Part shown: in pieces, positions 14,873 to 23,372 of the stretch
Layout of the letters: every line of letters starts with the position of its first letter
How positions within the stretch are numbered: position 1 is the first letter of the stretch
Origin: Desulfobacteraceae bacterium
Lineage (GTDB): Bacteria; Desulfobacterota; Desulfobacteria; Desulfobacterales; JAABTS01
DNA length: 35,109 nt
Direction: 5' to 3'
Assembly: GCA_011389735.1 (NCBI GenBank)
Contig: JAABTS010000053.1
Coordinates: forward strand, 1-35,109
Notes under the pieces: model-generated
Database searches by the model: none
The model's input: only the letters and a program-made list of their open reading frames with translations
What the model was told of the DNA's origin: nothing
Translations under genes and position numbers: made by a program

Positions 14873-17107
14873 CTATTTAAACTGCAAATCAATAACGAAA
14901 GTCCAGTCGTCGGCCGGGGGTTGATCGATGTAAAGCCGGCATCGATCCCGGTAAATGCGTGACACGCTGTCGCCCGGGTAAAGGCTCAGCGCTTTTTCGA
15001 AATCGGCCAGCCCGTTCTTGAAATCCCGTCTCCGATAGTTTTCAACGCCACGGTTGAATAAATCGATAACATCCTCCAGGCGGGTCAAGAATTTCCTGTC
15101 ATGGTAGTCCAGCACCTGATAAACCGCTACGGGTTTGCTTTTACCCTTGACTATGATTTGATCGACTTCCCGGCATTGATAGCCGTTTTTAACCCCGCGG
15201 TAGGTAAATTCGCTGATAAGGATATTGGAGCCGTAAATCTTATTGGCGCTTTCCAGACGAGCCGCAAGATTGACGCCGTCTCCGATAACCGTATAATCCA
15301 TGCGCTTGAGGGATCCTACATTGCCTGAAAGCACCTCGTTGGTGCTTATGCCGATTCCGATTTCAATGGGATCTTTTGCATCCGCGATTCTTCTCTGGTT
15401 GTATTCCCGAAGCGCAATCATGATTTCAATAGCGGTTTGAACCGCGCGATCCGGATCTTCGCCGGTGGAAAAAGGCGCTCCGAACACCGAAAGAATGGCG
15501 TCCCCAATGAATTTATCCAATATGCCCTCATGTTGAAAAACTATATCGACGCATATAGTGAAATATTCATTCAGCAAGGCGACGGTTTCCTGAGGTCCGA
15601 TTTTTTCGGCGATGGACGTAAACTGGCGGATATCCGAAAAGAGTACTGTGGCCTCCTGAATCCTCCCTCCTAGAACTGTTTCGCCGCTTTCAAGGAGCTG
15701 GTCGGCCACCTGTTTGGTCATGTATCGTGAAATCGTGCTTTTCAGCCTTTTTTCACCGGTTATGTCTTCCATGATCAGCAGTGTTCCGAGATGGTCGCCG
15801 TCGGTTCCCAGAAGCGGAACCACGGATAAATTGATCGATACTTCGGCGCCGTCGGCGAGAAGCAAATCCGTGTCCATATTGTGATCTACGTCCCCGCTTT
15901 CCATGACCTTTTCTATACTGCGCACCACCCAATGATTGTTCCGGCTGAAATATTCCACCGCGGACCGGCCGATCAGCGTGCCTTCGGTTTCGTTCAGCAA
16001 CTCAAAGGCCGTGGAATTGCATTTGACCATGAAACCGTCGGCGTCCAAAGAAATCAAGCCGTTGCTCATGCTTTCGAGCAAACTCTCGTTATAGTTTTTC
16101 ATGTTCAATATATATTCGAACAGCTTGGCGTTTTCGAGCGCCATGGACGCTTGAGCGCTAAAAGCCTGCAAACGCTGTTCATCTCTTTGGGTGAAAGGCC
16201 CTCCCTCTTTGTTGAGCACCTGGATCACGCCGATGATGAGCCCCTTTTTATTCCGGACGGGCATACACAGAATCGAACGGGTTTGATATCCGGTCGATCT
16301 ATCGATGTCAGGATTGAATCGCGCATCACTATAAGCGTCTTGAATATTGATGGTTTCCCCACTGGTGTAAACCGTACCGGCGATTCCCCGGTCGGATGGA
16401 AAGCGGATATCGCGTGTTTCAAGTCCTTGAGCCACCCGGGACCACAGTTCATTCGTTCGTTCATCGACCATGAACAAGGTGCATCGATCAGCGGAAAGCA
16501 ATTCCTTGGTCGCATCCATGATCTTCCCCAGCAAATTGCTCAAGTTGAGTTCGAAAAGAAGTTCGGTGGTCATTTCGATCAGTTTTGATTCTTCTTCCCT
16601 GGCCTGTTTGAGTTCTTGCTGAGCCTTTTTTCGTTCCGCGATGTCCTTGCGTAATTGTTCGTTCACCCGCGTTAGTTCATTGGTTCTTTGGAGGACGGAA
16701 TGTTCAAGGTAATCGCGGTAGTTTTTCAATTCCAGGTGGGTTTTAATCCTGGCTTTGACGATCGCCGGCCTGAAAGGTTTGGCTACATAATCGACGGCCC
16801 CGAGTTCGAGGCCTTTGGTTTCGTCTTCTTCACTGCTTTTGGCGGAAATGAAAATAACCGGAATTTTTCGGGTCAGGCTGTTCTTTTTCAGGCGTCTGCA
16901 CACTTCATATCCGTCCATACCGGGCATCATGATGTCCAGCAGGATCAAATCGGGCGGGTCCGGCGATATAGCGATTTCAAGGGACTCTTCTCCGCTGGTG
17001 CAGACACTGATATTATACTCGAACTTGAGCATCTCCCAGAGCGCCGTTATATTGATCGGCATATCATCGACGATCAAAATTTTTTGTTTGGACTTTGTTT
17101 TGCTCAT
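14873..17107 (-). CDS. Receiver-GAF-PAS-adenylate cyclase signalling protein
   Basis: A cytoplasmic class III nucleotide cyclase controlled by phosphorylation and ligand domains, 744 residues. Order: receiver (8-125) with the DD pair and phospho-Asp58 in LILLDIMMPGMDG; coiled coil (about 135-185); GAF (about 190-340); PAS (about 345-470); cyclase domain (about 480-665) with metal-binding FSDIRQFTS, the adenine-selecting Lys in ILDKFIGD and the transition-state NLAARLE motif; then a short TPR-like tail. The KFIGD lysine and YTVIGD point to ATP, so cAMP is the likely product. I take ATG at 17107; a longer TTG start exists. No partner kinase is adjacent. The gene stands alone between two clusters of repeats, and its stop codon lies in a repeat's target site. 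Confidence 0.9.
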   Translation of the reverse strand: MSKTKSKQKILIVDDMPINITALWEMLKFEYNISVCTSGEESLEIAISPDPPDLILLDIMMPGMDGYEVCRRLKKNSLTRKIPVIFISAKSSEEDETKGLELGAVDYVAKPFRPAIVKARIKTHLELKNYRDYLEHSVLQRTNELTRVNEQLRKDIAERKKAQQELKQAREEESKLIEMTTELLFELNLSNLLGKIMDATKELLSADRCTLFMVDERTNELWSRVAQGLETRDIRFPSDRGIAGTVYTSGETINIQDAYSDARFNPDIDRSTGYQTRSILCMPVRNKKGLIIGVIQVLNKEGGPFTQRDEQRLQAFSAQASMALENAKLFEYILNMKNYNESLLESMSNGLISLDADGFMVKCNSTAFELLNETEGTLIGRSAVEYFSRNNHWVVRSIEKVMESGDVDHNMDTDLLLADGAEVSINLSVVPLLGTDGDHLGTLLIMEDITGEKRLKSTISRYMTKQVADQLLESGETVLGGRIQEATVLFSDIRQFTSIAEKIGPQETVALLNEYFTICVDIVFQHEGILDKFIGDAILSVFGAPFSTGEDPDRAVQTAIEIMIALREYNQRRIADAKDPIEIGIGISTNEVLSGNVGSLKRMDYTVIGDGVNLAARLESANKIYGSNILISEFTYRGVKNGYQCREVDQIIVKGKSKPVAVYQVLDYHDRKFLTRLEDVIDLFNRGVENYRRRDFKNGLADFEKALSLYPGDSVSRIYRDRCRLYIDQPPADDWTFVIDLQFK

Positions 17108-17150
17108 TCGTTCAAATTCCGCAATTCCCTCTAATTCCAATTTCTACGGG

Positions 17151-17245
17151 TTTTCAGAAATTAAATTAAAAGAGCGGCAAACCCAAAATCATACCACCAG
17201 TATATCCCAGGCCGACACACAGTGGAATTCAATTTCTTGAAAACT
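17151..17245. repeat. P1 palindromic intergenic repeat, copy 2
   Basis: Left arm TTTTCAGAAATTAAATT and right arm AGTGGAATTCAATTTCTTGA frame an inner CCCAGGCCG. It lies in the leader of the cyclase gene. The 637 bases from 17108 to 17744 hold three repeats and a hairpin; I see no gene. Confidence 0.65.
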
Positions 17246-17343
17246 ATAAAACCGATATCATACAAGGGAATGGATTGCAATGGAAACAGCACGAATCAGG
17301 AATTCACGGTGAGCCGAAATTACAGAGCTATGCCCCGACAATT

Positions 17344-17482
17344 TTGAGATATAGCCTTGCGGAAATGAAATTAACCACTGCTCTGAGCGGGTTTGTAACC
17401 CGCGTTTACCTCTTGCGGCAGGCGGGGTTTGCAAATTCCCCGGCGGCTTGAGGAGGCTTTAGTTCCAATACCCGTGCATGAA
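17344..17482. repeat. P2-core repeat, second copy by the cyclase gene
   Basis: The core GAGCGGGTTTGTAACCCGC ... CGGGGTTTGCAAATTCCCC (about 17386-17445) matches those at 7211-7280 and 14785-14845. GACAATT occurs at 17337-17343 and 17483-17489 and could be a 7-bp target duplication, but the terminal repeats are weak here, so the outer limits are uncertain. Confidence 0.5.
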
Positions 17483-17501
17483 GACAATTCATAATTTTTT
17501 T

Positions 17502-17636
17502 GGCGTCCTTCATTTCTTGTTTACAGTTTCATCAAAATCGGGATCGGGATCGGGATCGTAATAATTCGATACCGATCCCGATTTCGATACCGATTTGGGA
17601 AGTGTAAACTATTTATCAGCATTTATGAAAGACGCC
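17502..17636. mobile_element. P3 MITE-like element, copy 2, with 8-bp target duplication
   Basis: A 135-bp copy nearly identical to the one at 14566-14706, in the same orientation. Terminal repeats are GGCGTCCTTCAT and ATGAAAGACGCC. Relative to copy 1, both strands of the palindrome changed together (GGCATC/GATGCC to GGCGTC/GACGCC). Perfect 8-bp direct repeats ATTTTTTT flank it at 17494-17501 and 17637-17644. Confidence 0.88.
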
Positions 17637-17678
17637 ATTTTTTTGAACTAAATTAAAACTGCGCCGACAGGCGGTTTA

Positions 17679-17698
17679 AACAGGCAAGGATGCCTGTT
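17679..17698 (-). terminator. Hairpin downstream of the GspE-like gene
   Basis: AACAGGCA, loop TCCT, TGCCTGTT on the minus strand, followed by TAAACC. It lies about 45 bases past the stop of the ATPase gene. The stem is perfect but the T tract is poor, so termination is only plausible. Confidence 0.35.
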
Positions 17699-17744
17699 CT
17701 ACGGGATTGAAAGCGGCTGAATGGTGTTCAATCACGGTTTGGGT

Positions 17745-19433
17745 TCACACAAAGGTACTACGTTCTAGTTCTTCTACAGTCGTATATCCCATCAGAATTT
17801 TCTTCAAAACGTCATGCCGCATGGTGTTGAATCCGTATTTTTCCGCGACTTTTTCAAGTACGAACGGTGTCGTATTGCCGGTCATTAGTGAGCGTATTTC
17901 GCGGTTCATGGGAAAAAATTCGTGTACCGGTATTTGGCCGTCGTATCCCTTTCCTTCACATTCGGGGCATCCCTTTGCACGATAAAAAACGATATCCTCT
18001 TTTGGCCGCGGCCCTTTGAAGTAGGTTCCGTACATTTCGTCCGAAATGGAATACGGTTCTTTACAATATTCGCAGAGGCGTCTGACGAGCTGTTGGGCGA
18101 GAACGCCCCTCAATGCGGATGCGGCCATGAACCGCGAAACGCCGATTTCGATCAGCCGGGCCACGATCCAGGAGGCGCCGGCCGCGGACATGATAGACAA
18201 AACCTGACGGCCTTCCATTGCGGATCGCACCGCCAAGGCGGCGGTCTCGCCGTTATCGATATCACCGATCAAAATAACATCGGGATTCGCCATTCTAAGG
18301 GCCTTCAATGCGGCGGCGAAAGTATATCCGCCGTCCGGATCAGTCTGAGTCTGATTGACGCCCGGAAGCTTGAACTCGGGGAAATCTTCAATGGTCACGA
18401 TATCAAGCTCCGGCTTGTTCAGGTGCTTGAGCAGGGAAAACATGGTGGTTGTTTTTCCAGATTGAACGGGGCCGGCCACAATGAACAATCCCGGCTTTTC
18501 GAGGGCGCGCAGGACTCCGTTAAAAATGGAACGGGATATTCCCGACACGGCCAGATCGTTCACGTTTTCCTGACCGCTTTTAAGCATGTGGATAGAAACC
18601 TTCTCACCTTGAATCATCGGTAAGACGTTCAATCTGAAATTGAGGGATTTTCTCATCAACCGGATGCTGATCCGGCCGTGCTGAGGCTTGAGGTATTCCG
18701 TAAGATCGAGGCGGGCGAGATGTTTGAGGCGGCACGCCAGAGGGTATGCAAAGGCTTTGTCCATCGTGTATTTCTCGTGAAGCACGCCGTCGATCCGAAA
18801 TCTCACACGGGCCAGCCTTTCCAGATGCTCCACATGAATTTCGGATGCACGGTCTTTAACTCCGAGCATCAGCAGAGCGTGCGTGAAATTCATCACCGGT
18901 TTTTCTTCGGCCAGAGCCTCCACCTGCTCGATATTCAAATAATCCATATCCCTGAATATGGGAGAGTCCGGGAGTTTTGCGGCGTATTCTTCGAATGAGT
19001 AGGTGGACTGGTATTGGATATCGATGGCGTCGGAAATTTCGTCGGGGAAAGAAAAGACCGGGCTGATGCTTATATTCATGGCCGCTTCGGCCTCCCGGAT
19101 CGCAGTTTTATCCATAGGGTTTGACACAGCGGCGGTGACACGGTCTCCAAGCCGGTACAGCGGAATGAGTTGAAGCTTTCGGGCTGTTCTTTCCGGAAGT
19201 CTTAGGACGGCGCTTGATTGAAAAATCGTCTTTTCGAGATCCACGTAAGCGATTTTATTCAAATCGCCCCAAATTTTTCCCAATGTTTCTTTCGGCGCGG
19301 CTTCTTTGCGCAAAAGAGTCTGAATGACGAGGAAGGCGTCGCCGTTATACTGATCCAGCATCAGGTTCAGATCGCCGTCGGACGCTACACGGGCGGCGAT
19401 AAGTGCGTCAATGAATTCCTTGTTGTCGGACAT
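17745..19433 (-). CDS. Divergent GspE/PilB-family secretion ATPase
   Basis: A type II secretion/type IV pilus assembly ATPase-like protein, 562 residues. N-terminal MshEN-like domain (about 55-150), then the N2 domain (about 175-290) and the RecA-like ATPase. Walker A is GPVQSGKTTT (Lys327) where the family has GPTGSGKTTT. The Asp box is TIEDFPEFKLPGVNQTQTD. Walker B is NPDVILIGDIDNGETA, with Asp391 in place of the catalytic Glu of GEIRD. The His box (usually HTNDA) reads SAAGA. Two CxxC pairs (CEYC, CPEC) of the zinc module remain. ATP binding looks kept but hydrolysis is doubtful, so a regulatory role is possible. No other secretion or pilus gene is present. It follows livF by 39 bases with GGAGGGG upstream, apparently in the LIV operon. 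Confidence 0.85.
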   Translation of the reverse strand: MSDNKEFIDALIAARVASDGDLNLMLDQYNGDAFLVIQTLLRKEAAPKETLGKIWGDLNKIAYVDLEKTIFQSSAVLRLPERTARKLQLIPLYRLGDRVTAAVSNPMDKTAIREAEAAMNISISPVFSFPDEISDAIDIQYQSTYSFEEYAAKLPDSPIFRDMDYLNIEQVEALAEEKPVMNFTHALLMLGVKDRASEIHVEHLERLARVRFRIDGVLHEKYTMDKAFAYPLACRLKHLARLDLTEYLKPQHGRISIRLMRKSLNFRLNVLPMIQGEKVSIHMLKSGQENVNDLAVSGISRSIFNGVLRALEKPGLFIVAGPVQSGKTTTMFSLLKHLNKPELDIVTIEDFPEFKLPGVNQTQTDPDGGYTFAAALKALRMANPDVILIGDIDNGETAALAVRSAMEGRQVLSIMSAAGASWIVARLIEIGVSRFMAASALRGVLAQQLVRRLCEYCKEPYSISDEMYGTYFKGPRPKEDIVFYRAKGCPECEGKGYDGQIPVHEFFPMNREIRSLMTGNTTPFVLEKVAEKYGFNTMRHDVLKKILMGYTTVEELERSTFV

Positions 19434-19472
19434 GATTTTACCCCTCCGGCTCTTTCGATCGCGGAAGCCGTC

Positions 19473-20186
19473 TTATCCGCCGAGATACGCCTTTTTGACG
19501 TCTTCGTTCTCCAGAAGCGATTTTGACGATCCTTCGAGAACCACGGACCCGTTTTCCAGCACATAGCCTCTTTTCGCGAATTGAAGGGCCAGGCGTGCGT
19601 TCTGTTCGACAAGAAGGATTGTCGCGCCTTCAGCATTGATTTCTTTTAGCGCTTCGAACACGTTCATCATCAACAGGGGAGCCAGGCCCATGGAGGGTTC
19701 GTCCAGAAGCATCATACGCCTGCCGCTGATAAAAGCCCGGCCGATGGCGAGCATCTGCTGTTCCCCGCCGCTCAAAGTTCCCGATTTCTGGCCAATCCGT
19801 TCTTGCAGACGCGGAAAAATCGAAAAAACCCGCTCGATATCTTTTTCGACAGCGTGCTTGTCTTTTCGGGCGAATGCAGCCAGCTTGAGATTTTCAAATA
19901 CGGTCAGGTTTCCGAACAAACGGCGGCCTTCTGGAACATGGGATATTCCGAGAACGCTGACGACTTTATCCGCCGGATATTTCAACAAATTTTCGCCCTG
20001 AAAGGTTATCTTCGATCCCTGGGCCGCCGGAATCATACGAGAAACGGCCCGAAGCGTCGTACTCTTGCCGGCCCCGTTGGCGCCGATAATACAAACTATC
20101 TCGCCTTCATCGATATTAAAGCCGACACCGTGCAACGCCTTGATTCTTTCGTAATAAACAGTCAGATTTTCAACCGAAAGCATCAT
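19473..20186 (-). CDS. livF: Branched-chain amino acid ABC transporter ATPase LivF
   Basis: One of the two ATPases that energise LIV-type uptake at the inner membrane, 237 residues. Walker A GANGAGKST (about 34-42), signature LSGGEQQMLAIGRA (about 134-147), Walker B MMLLDEPSMGLAP with the catalytic Glu, and the switch His replaced by the family's EQN (LLVEQNAR). Its ATG overlaps the livG stop, so the two are translationally coupled. Confidence 0.95.
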   Translation of the reverse strand: MMLSVENLTVYYERIKALHGVGFNIDEGEIVCIIGANGAGKSTTLRAVSRMIPAAQGSKITFQGENLLKYPADKVVSVLGISHVPEGRRLFGNLTVFENLKLAAFARKDKHAVEKDIERVFSIFPRLQERIGQKSGTLSGGEQQMLAIGRAFISGRRMMLLDEPSMGLAPLLMMNVFEALKEINAEGATILLVEQNARLALQFAKRGYVLENGSVVLEGSSKSLLENEDVKKAYLGG

Positions 20187-20956
20187 TATTCGACAATCTC
20201 CTTACCCAGGTAAGCTTCGATTACTTTGGGATCGTTTTGAATTTCCGCAGGCGTTCCTTCCGCGATGACCTGGCCGAAAACCAGAGTTTGAATCCGGTGG
20301 CAAAGCTCCATGACCATTTTCAGGCGATGTTCGATCAAAAAGATGGCCAGCCCGAATTCCTTATGAACCCTCCTGATAATCTCCATCATCTGTATCAATT
20401 CTTCGGGATTCATCCCGGCCGTGGGTTCGTCCAGGAACAGGACTTTGGGTTCGACGGCCAGGGCCCGGGCCAGTTCAACCCGTCTTTGAGCCCCGTAAGG
20501 GAGATTGACGACCCGTTGATCCGCATACTTATCGATTCCGGCGATTTTCAGCAGGGAATGGGCTTTTTCGACATTTTCAGCCTCCTCACGGCGCCGTTTG
20601 GGAGTCCCGAAAAAAGCTCCGATAAGCCCGTAAGTGATCCGAGAATAACGGGCGATAAGCACATGTTCCAGCACCGTCATATGACGCCAGAGACATAAAT
20701 TCTGAAAAGTTCGTCCAAGCCCTCTCGCGGCGATCTGGTGAGGGTAAAGGCCCGTGATTTCATGGCCGTCGAGCTTGATGCTCCCTTCGGTGGGTTTGTA
20801 AATCCCTGTAATCAGATTAAAAATTGTCGTCTTGCCGGCTCCGTTGGGACCTATCAGGCCGAATATCCGGCCCGGCTCAATAGCGAGATTATACTGAAAT
20901 ACAGCCTGAAGCCCGCCGAAATAATGCGTCATGTTCGTGATTTCAAGAAGCGCCAT
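20186..20956 (-). CDS. livG: Branched-chain amino acid ABC transporter ATPase LivG
   Basis: The partner ATPase of LivF, 256 residues. Walker A GPNGAGKTT (about 36-44), the signature reads LPYGAQRRVELARALA, and Walker B is VLFLDEPTAGMNPEE. The switch His is in LIEHRLKMVM, and the C-terminal GTPAEIQNDPKVIEAYLG is typical of LivG. The gene overlaps the livM end by 14 bases and the livF start by a few. Confidence 0.95.
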   Translation of the reverse strand: MALLEITNMTHYFGGLQAVFQYNLAIEPGRIFGLIGPNGAGKTTIFNLITGIYKPTEGSIKLDGHEITGLYPHQIAARGLGRTFQNLCLWRHMTVLEHVLIARYSRITYGLIGAFFGTPKRRREEAENVEKAHSLLKIAGIDKYADQRVVNLPYGAQRRVELARALAVEPKVLFLDEPTAGMNPEELIQMMEIIRRVHKEFGLAIFLIEHRLKMVMELCHRIQTLVFGQVIAEGTPAEIQNDPKVIEAYLGKEIVE

Positions 20957-22265
20957 GAGATGCCTCGCTTTCCGTTTTCCGTCTCGGGCTGATCAATTTT
21001 TTTACATCGAATTCCGTAAATGATATCAATCCCGTAGGCCTGAAAATCATTATCAGGATCAAAAGCAGTGGAATAATAATCCATTTATAGATTTCAAGTG
21101 GTCTCAAGGCTTCGCCGAGAAGGTTCAAGCTGACTGCGCCTACAATCGATCCATACACTGAATTAAGCCCTCCGAAGTAAACCATGGCCAGGACTTCGGC
21201 CAGTTTTTGAATGCCGAACGTGGCCGGATTGACATAGCGCAGCACATGCGCGAAGAGCCCGCCCGCCACGCCGGCCCAAAAGGCGCCGAATAAAAAGGCG
21301 GTCATTTTGGTTCGACGCGTATTCACGGTCATGGCGTCTGCTGCGAGTTCATCGTCTCGGACAGCGTTCAGCGCTTTACCCAGGGTGGAGCGCACAAAGT
21401 TATTGATAATCCATACGCACGCGACCATCCAGATAAAAACCGTGGGCAACCCGGCGTAATCGGGCTGACCGCTCAAGCCGCGGGGCCCGCCCACCCATTC
21501 GAGATTCTCGAGAAAGCTTTTGACGATGAATAGAAAAGCAAGAGAAATAATGGCCAGATAATCGCCACGGGTTCTGAAGGACGGTATGGCGATGGCCAGG
21601 GCTCCAAGGGCGGCGACGCATCCGCCGATAATCAACCCCACAGGGAAAAGCCAGGGGCCCAGGGCCGCAGGCATCAACGCTTCGCCGAACAATTTACTGC
21701 CCGCAAACATCTTCACGGTAAATGCGGATGTCGCATAGGCGCCAAGAGCCATAAACCCCGGGTGGGAACACGAAAATTCTCCCATATAGCCGTTGATGAC
21801 ATTCAAGCTGAGCGTCAACATCACGGCGATCATGGCCATCTTCAAGGAAAGCAGGCGATAGGCGCTGATATCCGACCAGAAATATAAAATCGCGTATAGT
21901 ACGCCCAGATGAATCAGCACGGCGAATACGACGGATAGACTCAGCATCTTCTCAGCAAGCCGGTTGACCGGGCCGGACGTCAATCGGGCGACCGAGGCCA
22001 AAGGAATCAAATAAACCGCCATGAAATAGACGAAGGCCGATGGTATGAGGACCGGTTCCTTCAACATGATCACACATCCGAACAACACGGGTATTTTAGG
22101 CAAATGCAACAGTTCCGCGAGCCCCGACCCGATCAAATATTCCAAAATAACGGATACGGCGGCCCCCAAAAGCCAGCTCAACAAAGGAACGCCTGAAGCG
22201 AACCGAACCGCCAGGCTTTTGAATTTACCCCGTTTTGGCGGATTCATATGATTGTCGTTTTGCAT
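20943..22265 (-). CDS. livM: Branched-chain amino acid ABC transporter permease LivM
   Basis: An inner-membrane channel subunit with about ten hydrophobic helices, 440 residues. The N-terminal 120 residues hold several extra helices before the core permease starts near LSLNVINGYMGEFSCSHPGF. The EAA-like loop AVRDDELAADAMTVNTRRTK is the LivG/F contact. The ribosome site AAGGA precedes the ATG. It is longer than minimal LivM proteins, but similar long forms are known. Confidence 0.93.
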   Translation of the reverse strand: MQNDNHMNPPKRGKFKSLAVRFASGVPLLSWLLGAAVSVILEYLIGSGLAELLHLPKIPVLFGCVIMLKEPVLIPSAFVYFMAVYLIPLASVARLTSGPVNRLAEKMLSLSVVFAVLIHLGVLYAILYFWSDISAYRLLSLKMAMIAVMLTLSLNVINGYMGEFSCSHPGFMALGAYATSAFTVKMFAGSKLFGEALMPAALGPWLFPVGLIIGGCVAALGALAIAIPSFRTRGDYLAIISLAFLFIVKSFLENLEWVGGPRGLSGQPDYAGLPTVFIWMVACVWIINNFVRSTLGKALNAVRDDELAADAMTVNTRRTKMTAFLFGAFWAGVAGGLFAHVLRYVNPATFGIQKLAEVLAMVYFGGLNSVYGSIVGAVSLNLLGEALRPLEIYKWIIIPLLLILIMIFRPTGLISFTEFDVKKLISPRRKTESEASHGAS

Positions 22266-22297
22266 ATACTATCCTTGTCTGTTATTTCAGGACAATG

Positions 22298-23221
22298 TTA
22301 GAGCCTCAATTTGGCGCTGTAGGGTTCGCCGAAGAATCCGTGAGGCCTGACGGCGAGGATCACCAGGATAATCGAATAGGCGATCAGATCCCTCAATGTG
22401 GACGGAAAAATCATGGCCACGAATATTTCAATGAATCCCAGTAAAAATCCCGCCAGGGTGGCGCCCAGAATAGAACCGCGACCGCCCAGAATGGCGGCGA
22501 CAAACGCTTTCCATCCGAACACGATTCCCATATACGGATCGAGCACCGGATAAGCCACTCCGAATAAAATGCCGGCTGCGGCGGCAAGCGCCGAACCGAT
22601 AGCGAATGTCATGGCGGCGATCAGATTTATCGGTACGCCCATAAGCGGAATCACGACATAATCAAACGCCATGGCCCTCATGGCCATGCCGTATTTTGTC
22701 CGCTGAACGAACTGGTGCAACGCGATCATAAGCCCGATGGAAACGATTACGATCATGATTTTTTTATTGGTGACGAAGACTCCGCCGATGTTATACGTCG
22801 CCGAATCGATCAAGGTCGGAAAACGGACACGCTGAGCCCCCAGAAGAATCAGGTTGCCGGTCTCCAGCATAATGCCGATCATGAGCCCTGTAATGGCCGC
22901 CGACGCCCTTGGAGCGTCCCGCAGCGGGCGATAGCCGACACGCTCGACCAAAATTCCCACAAAAGAGGTAAGGAACATGGAGATGATAATGGTCAACACC
23001 AGGATCATCCAGTTCGGTATCGCCAGGGTTCCCGCAGCCGCCAGCATGGTCAAACCGGTGGCCACGCCGAATCCGATATACGCACCGACCATGAAAATAT
23101 CTCCATGGGCGAAATTGAAAAGCATCAGAATGCCGTACACCATCGAATATCCCAATGCTATCAACGCGTAAAAGCTTCCCCATTGAAGCGCGTTGACTAA
23201 ATTTTGGAAAAAAAAGACCAT
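22298..23221 (-). CDS. livH: Branched-chain amino acid ABC transporter permease LivH
   Basis: The second channel subunit, 307 residues, with about eight hydrophobic helices. NALQWGSFYALIALGYSMVY, then FNFAHGDIFMVGAYIG, is the classic LivH start. The cytoplasmic coupling loop is KYGMAMRAMAFDYVVIPLMG. I take ATG at 23221, eight bases after AAGGAA, over a TTG eight codons upstream. It lies 32 bases before livM. Confidence 0.95.
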   Translation of the reverse strand: MVFFFQNLVNALQWGSFYALIALGYSMVYGILMLFNFAHGDIFMVGAYIGFGVATGLTMLAAAGTLAIPNWMILVLTIIISMFLTSFVGILVERVGYRPLRDAPRASAAITGLMIGIMLETGNLILLGAQRVRFPTLIDSATYNIGGVFVTNKKIMIVIVSIGLMIALHQFVQRTKYGMAMRAMAFDYVVIPLMGVPINLIAAMTFAIGSALAAAAGILFGVAYPVLDPYMGIVFGWKAFVAAILGGRGSILGATLAGFLLGFIEIFVAMIFPSTLRDLIAYSIILVILAVRPHGFFGEPYSAKLRL

Positions 23222-23243
23222 AACGCCGGTTCCTTTTGCTTTC

Positions 23244-23287
23244 AAAAAGGCGGGCGCGGCTTTTTACGGCCGGCCGGCCTTTTTTCA
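23244..23287 (-). terminator. GC-rich hairpin between livK and livH
   Basis: On the minus strand an imperfect stem (GGCCGGCCGGCC against GCCGCGCCCGCC around TAAAAA) is followed by TTTTTG. It is placed between the binding-protein gene and the permease genes, where attenuating hairpins often let the binding protein be made in excess. Function is inferred. Confidence 0.4.
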
Positions 23288-23372
23288 AAAACGGCTCACG
23301 AAGCACCGAGATGAATACTTCGATCCGTCATTTACATCATGCGGAGGTAAATCCATTCCGCATTCGAATCCG

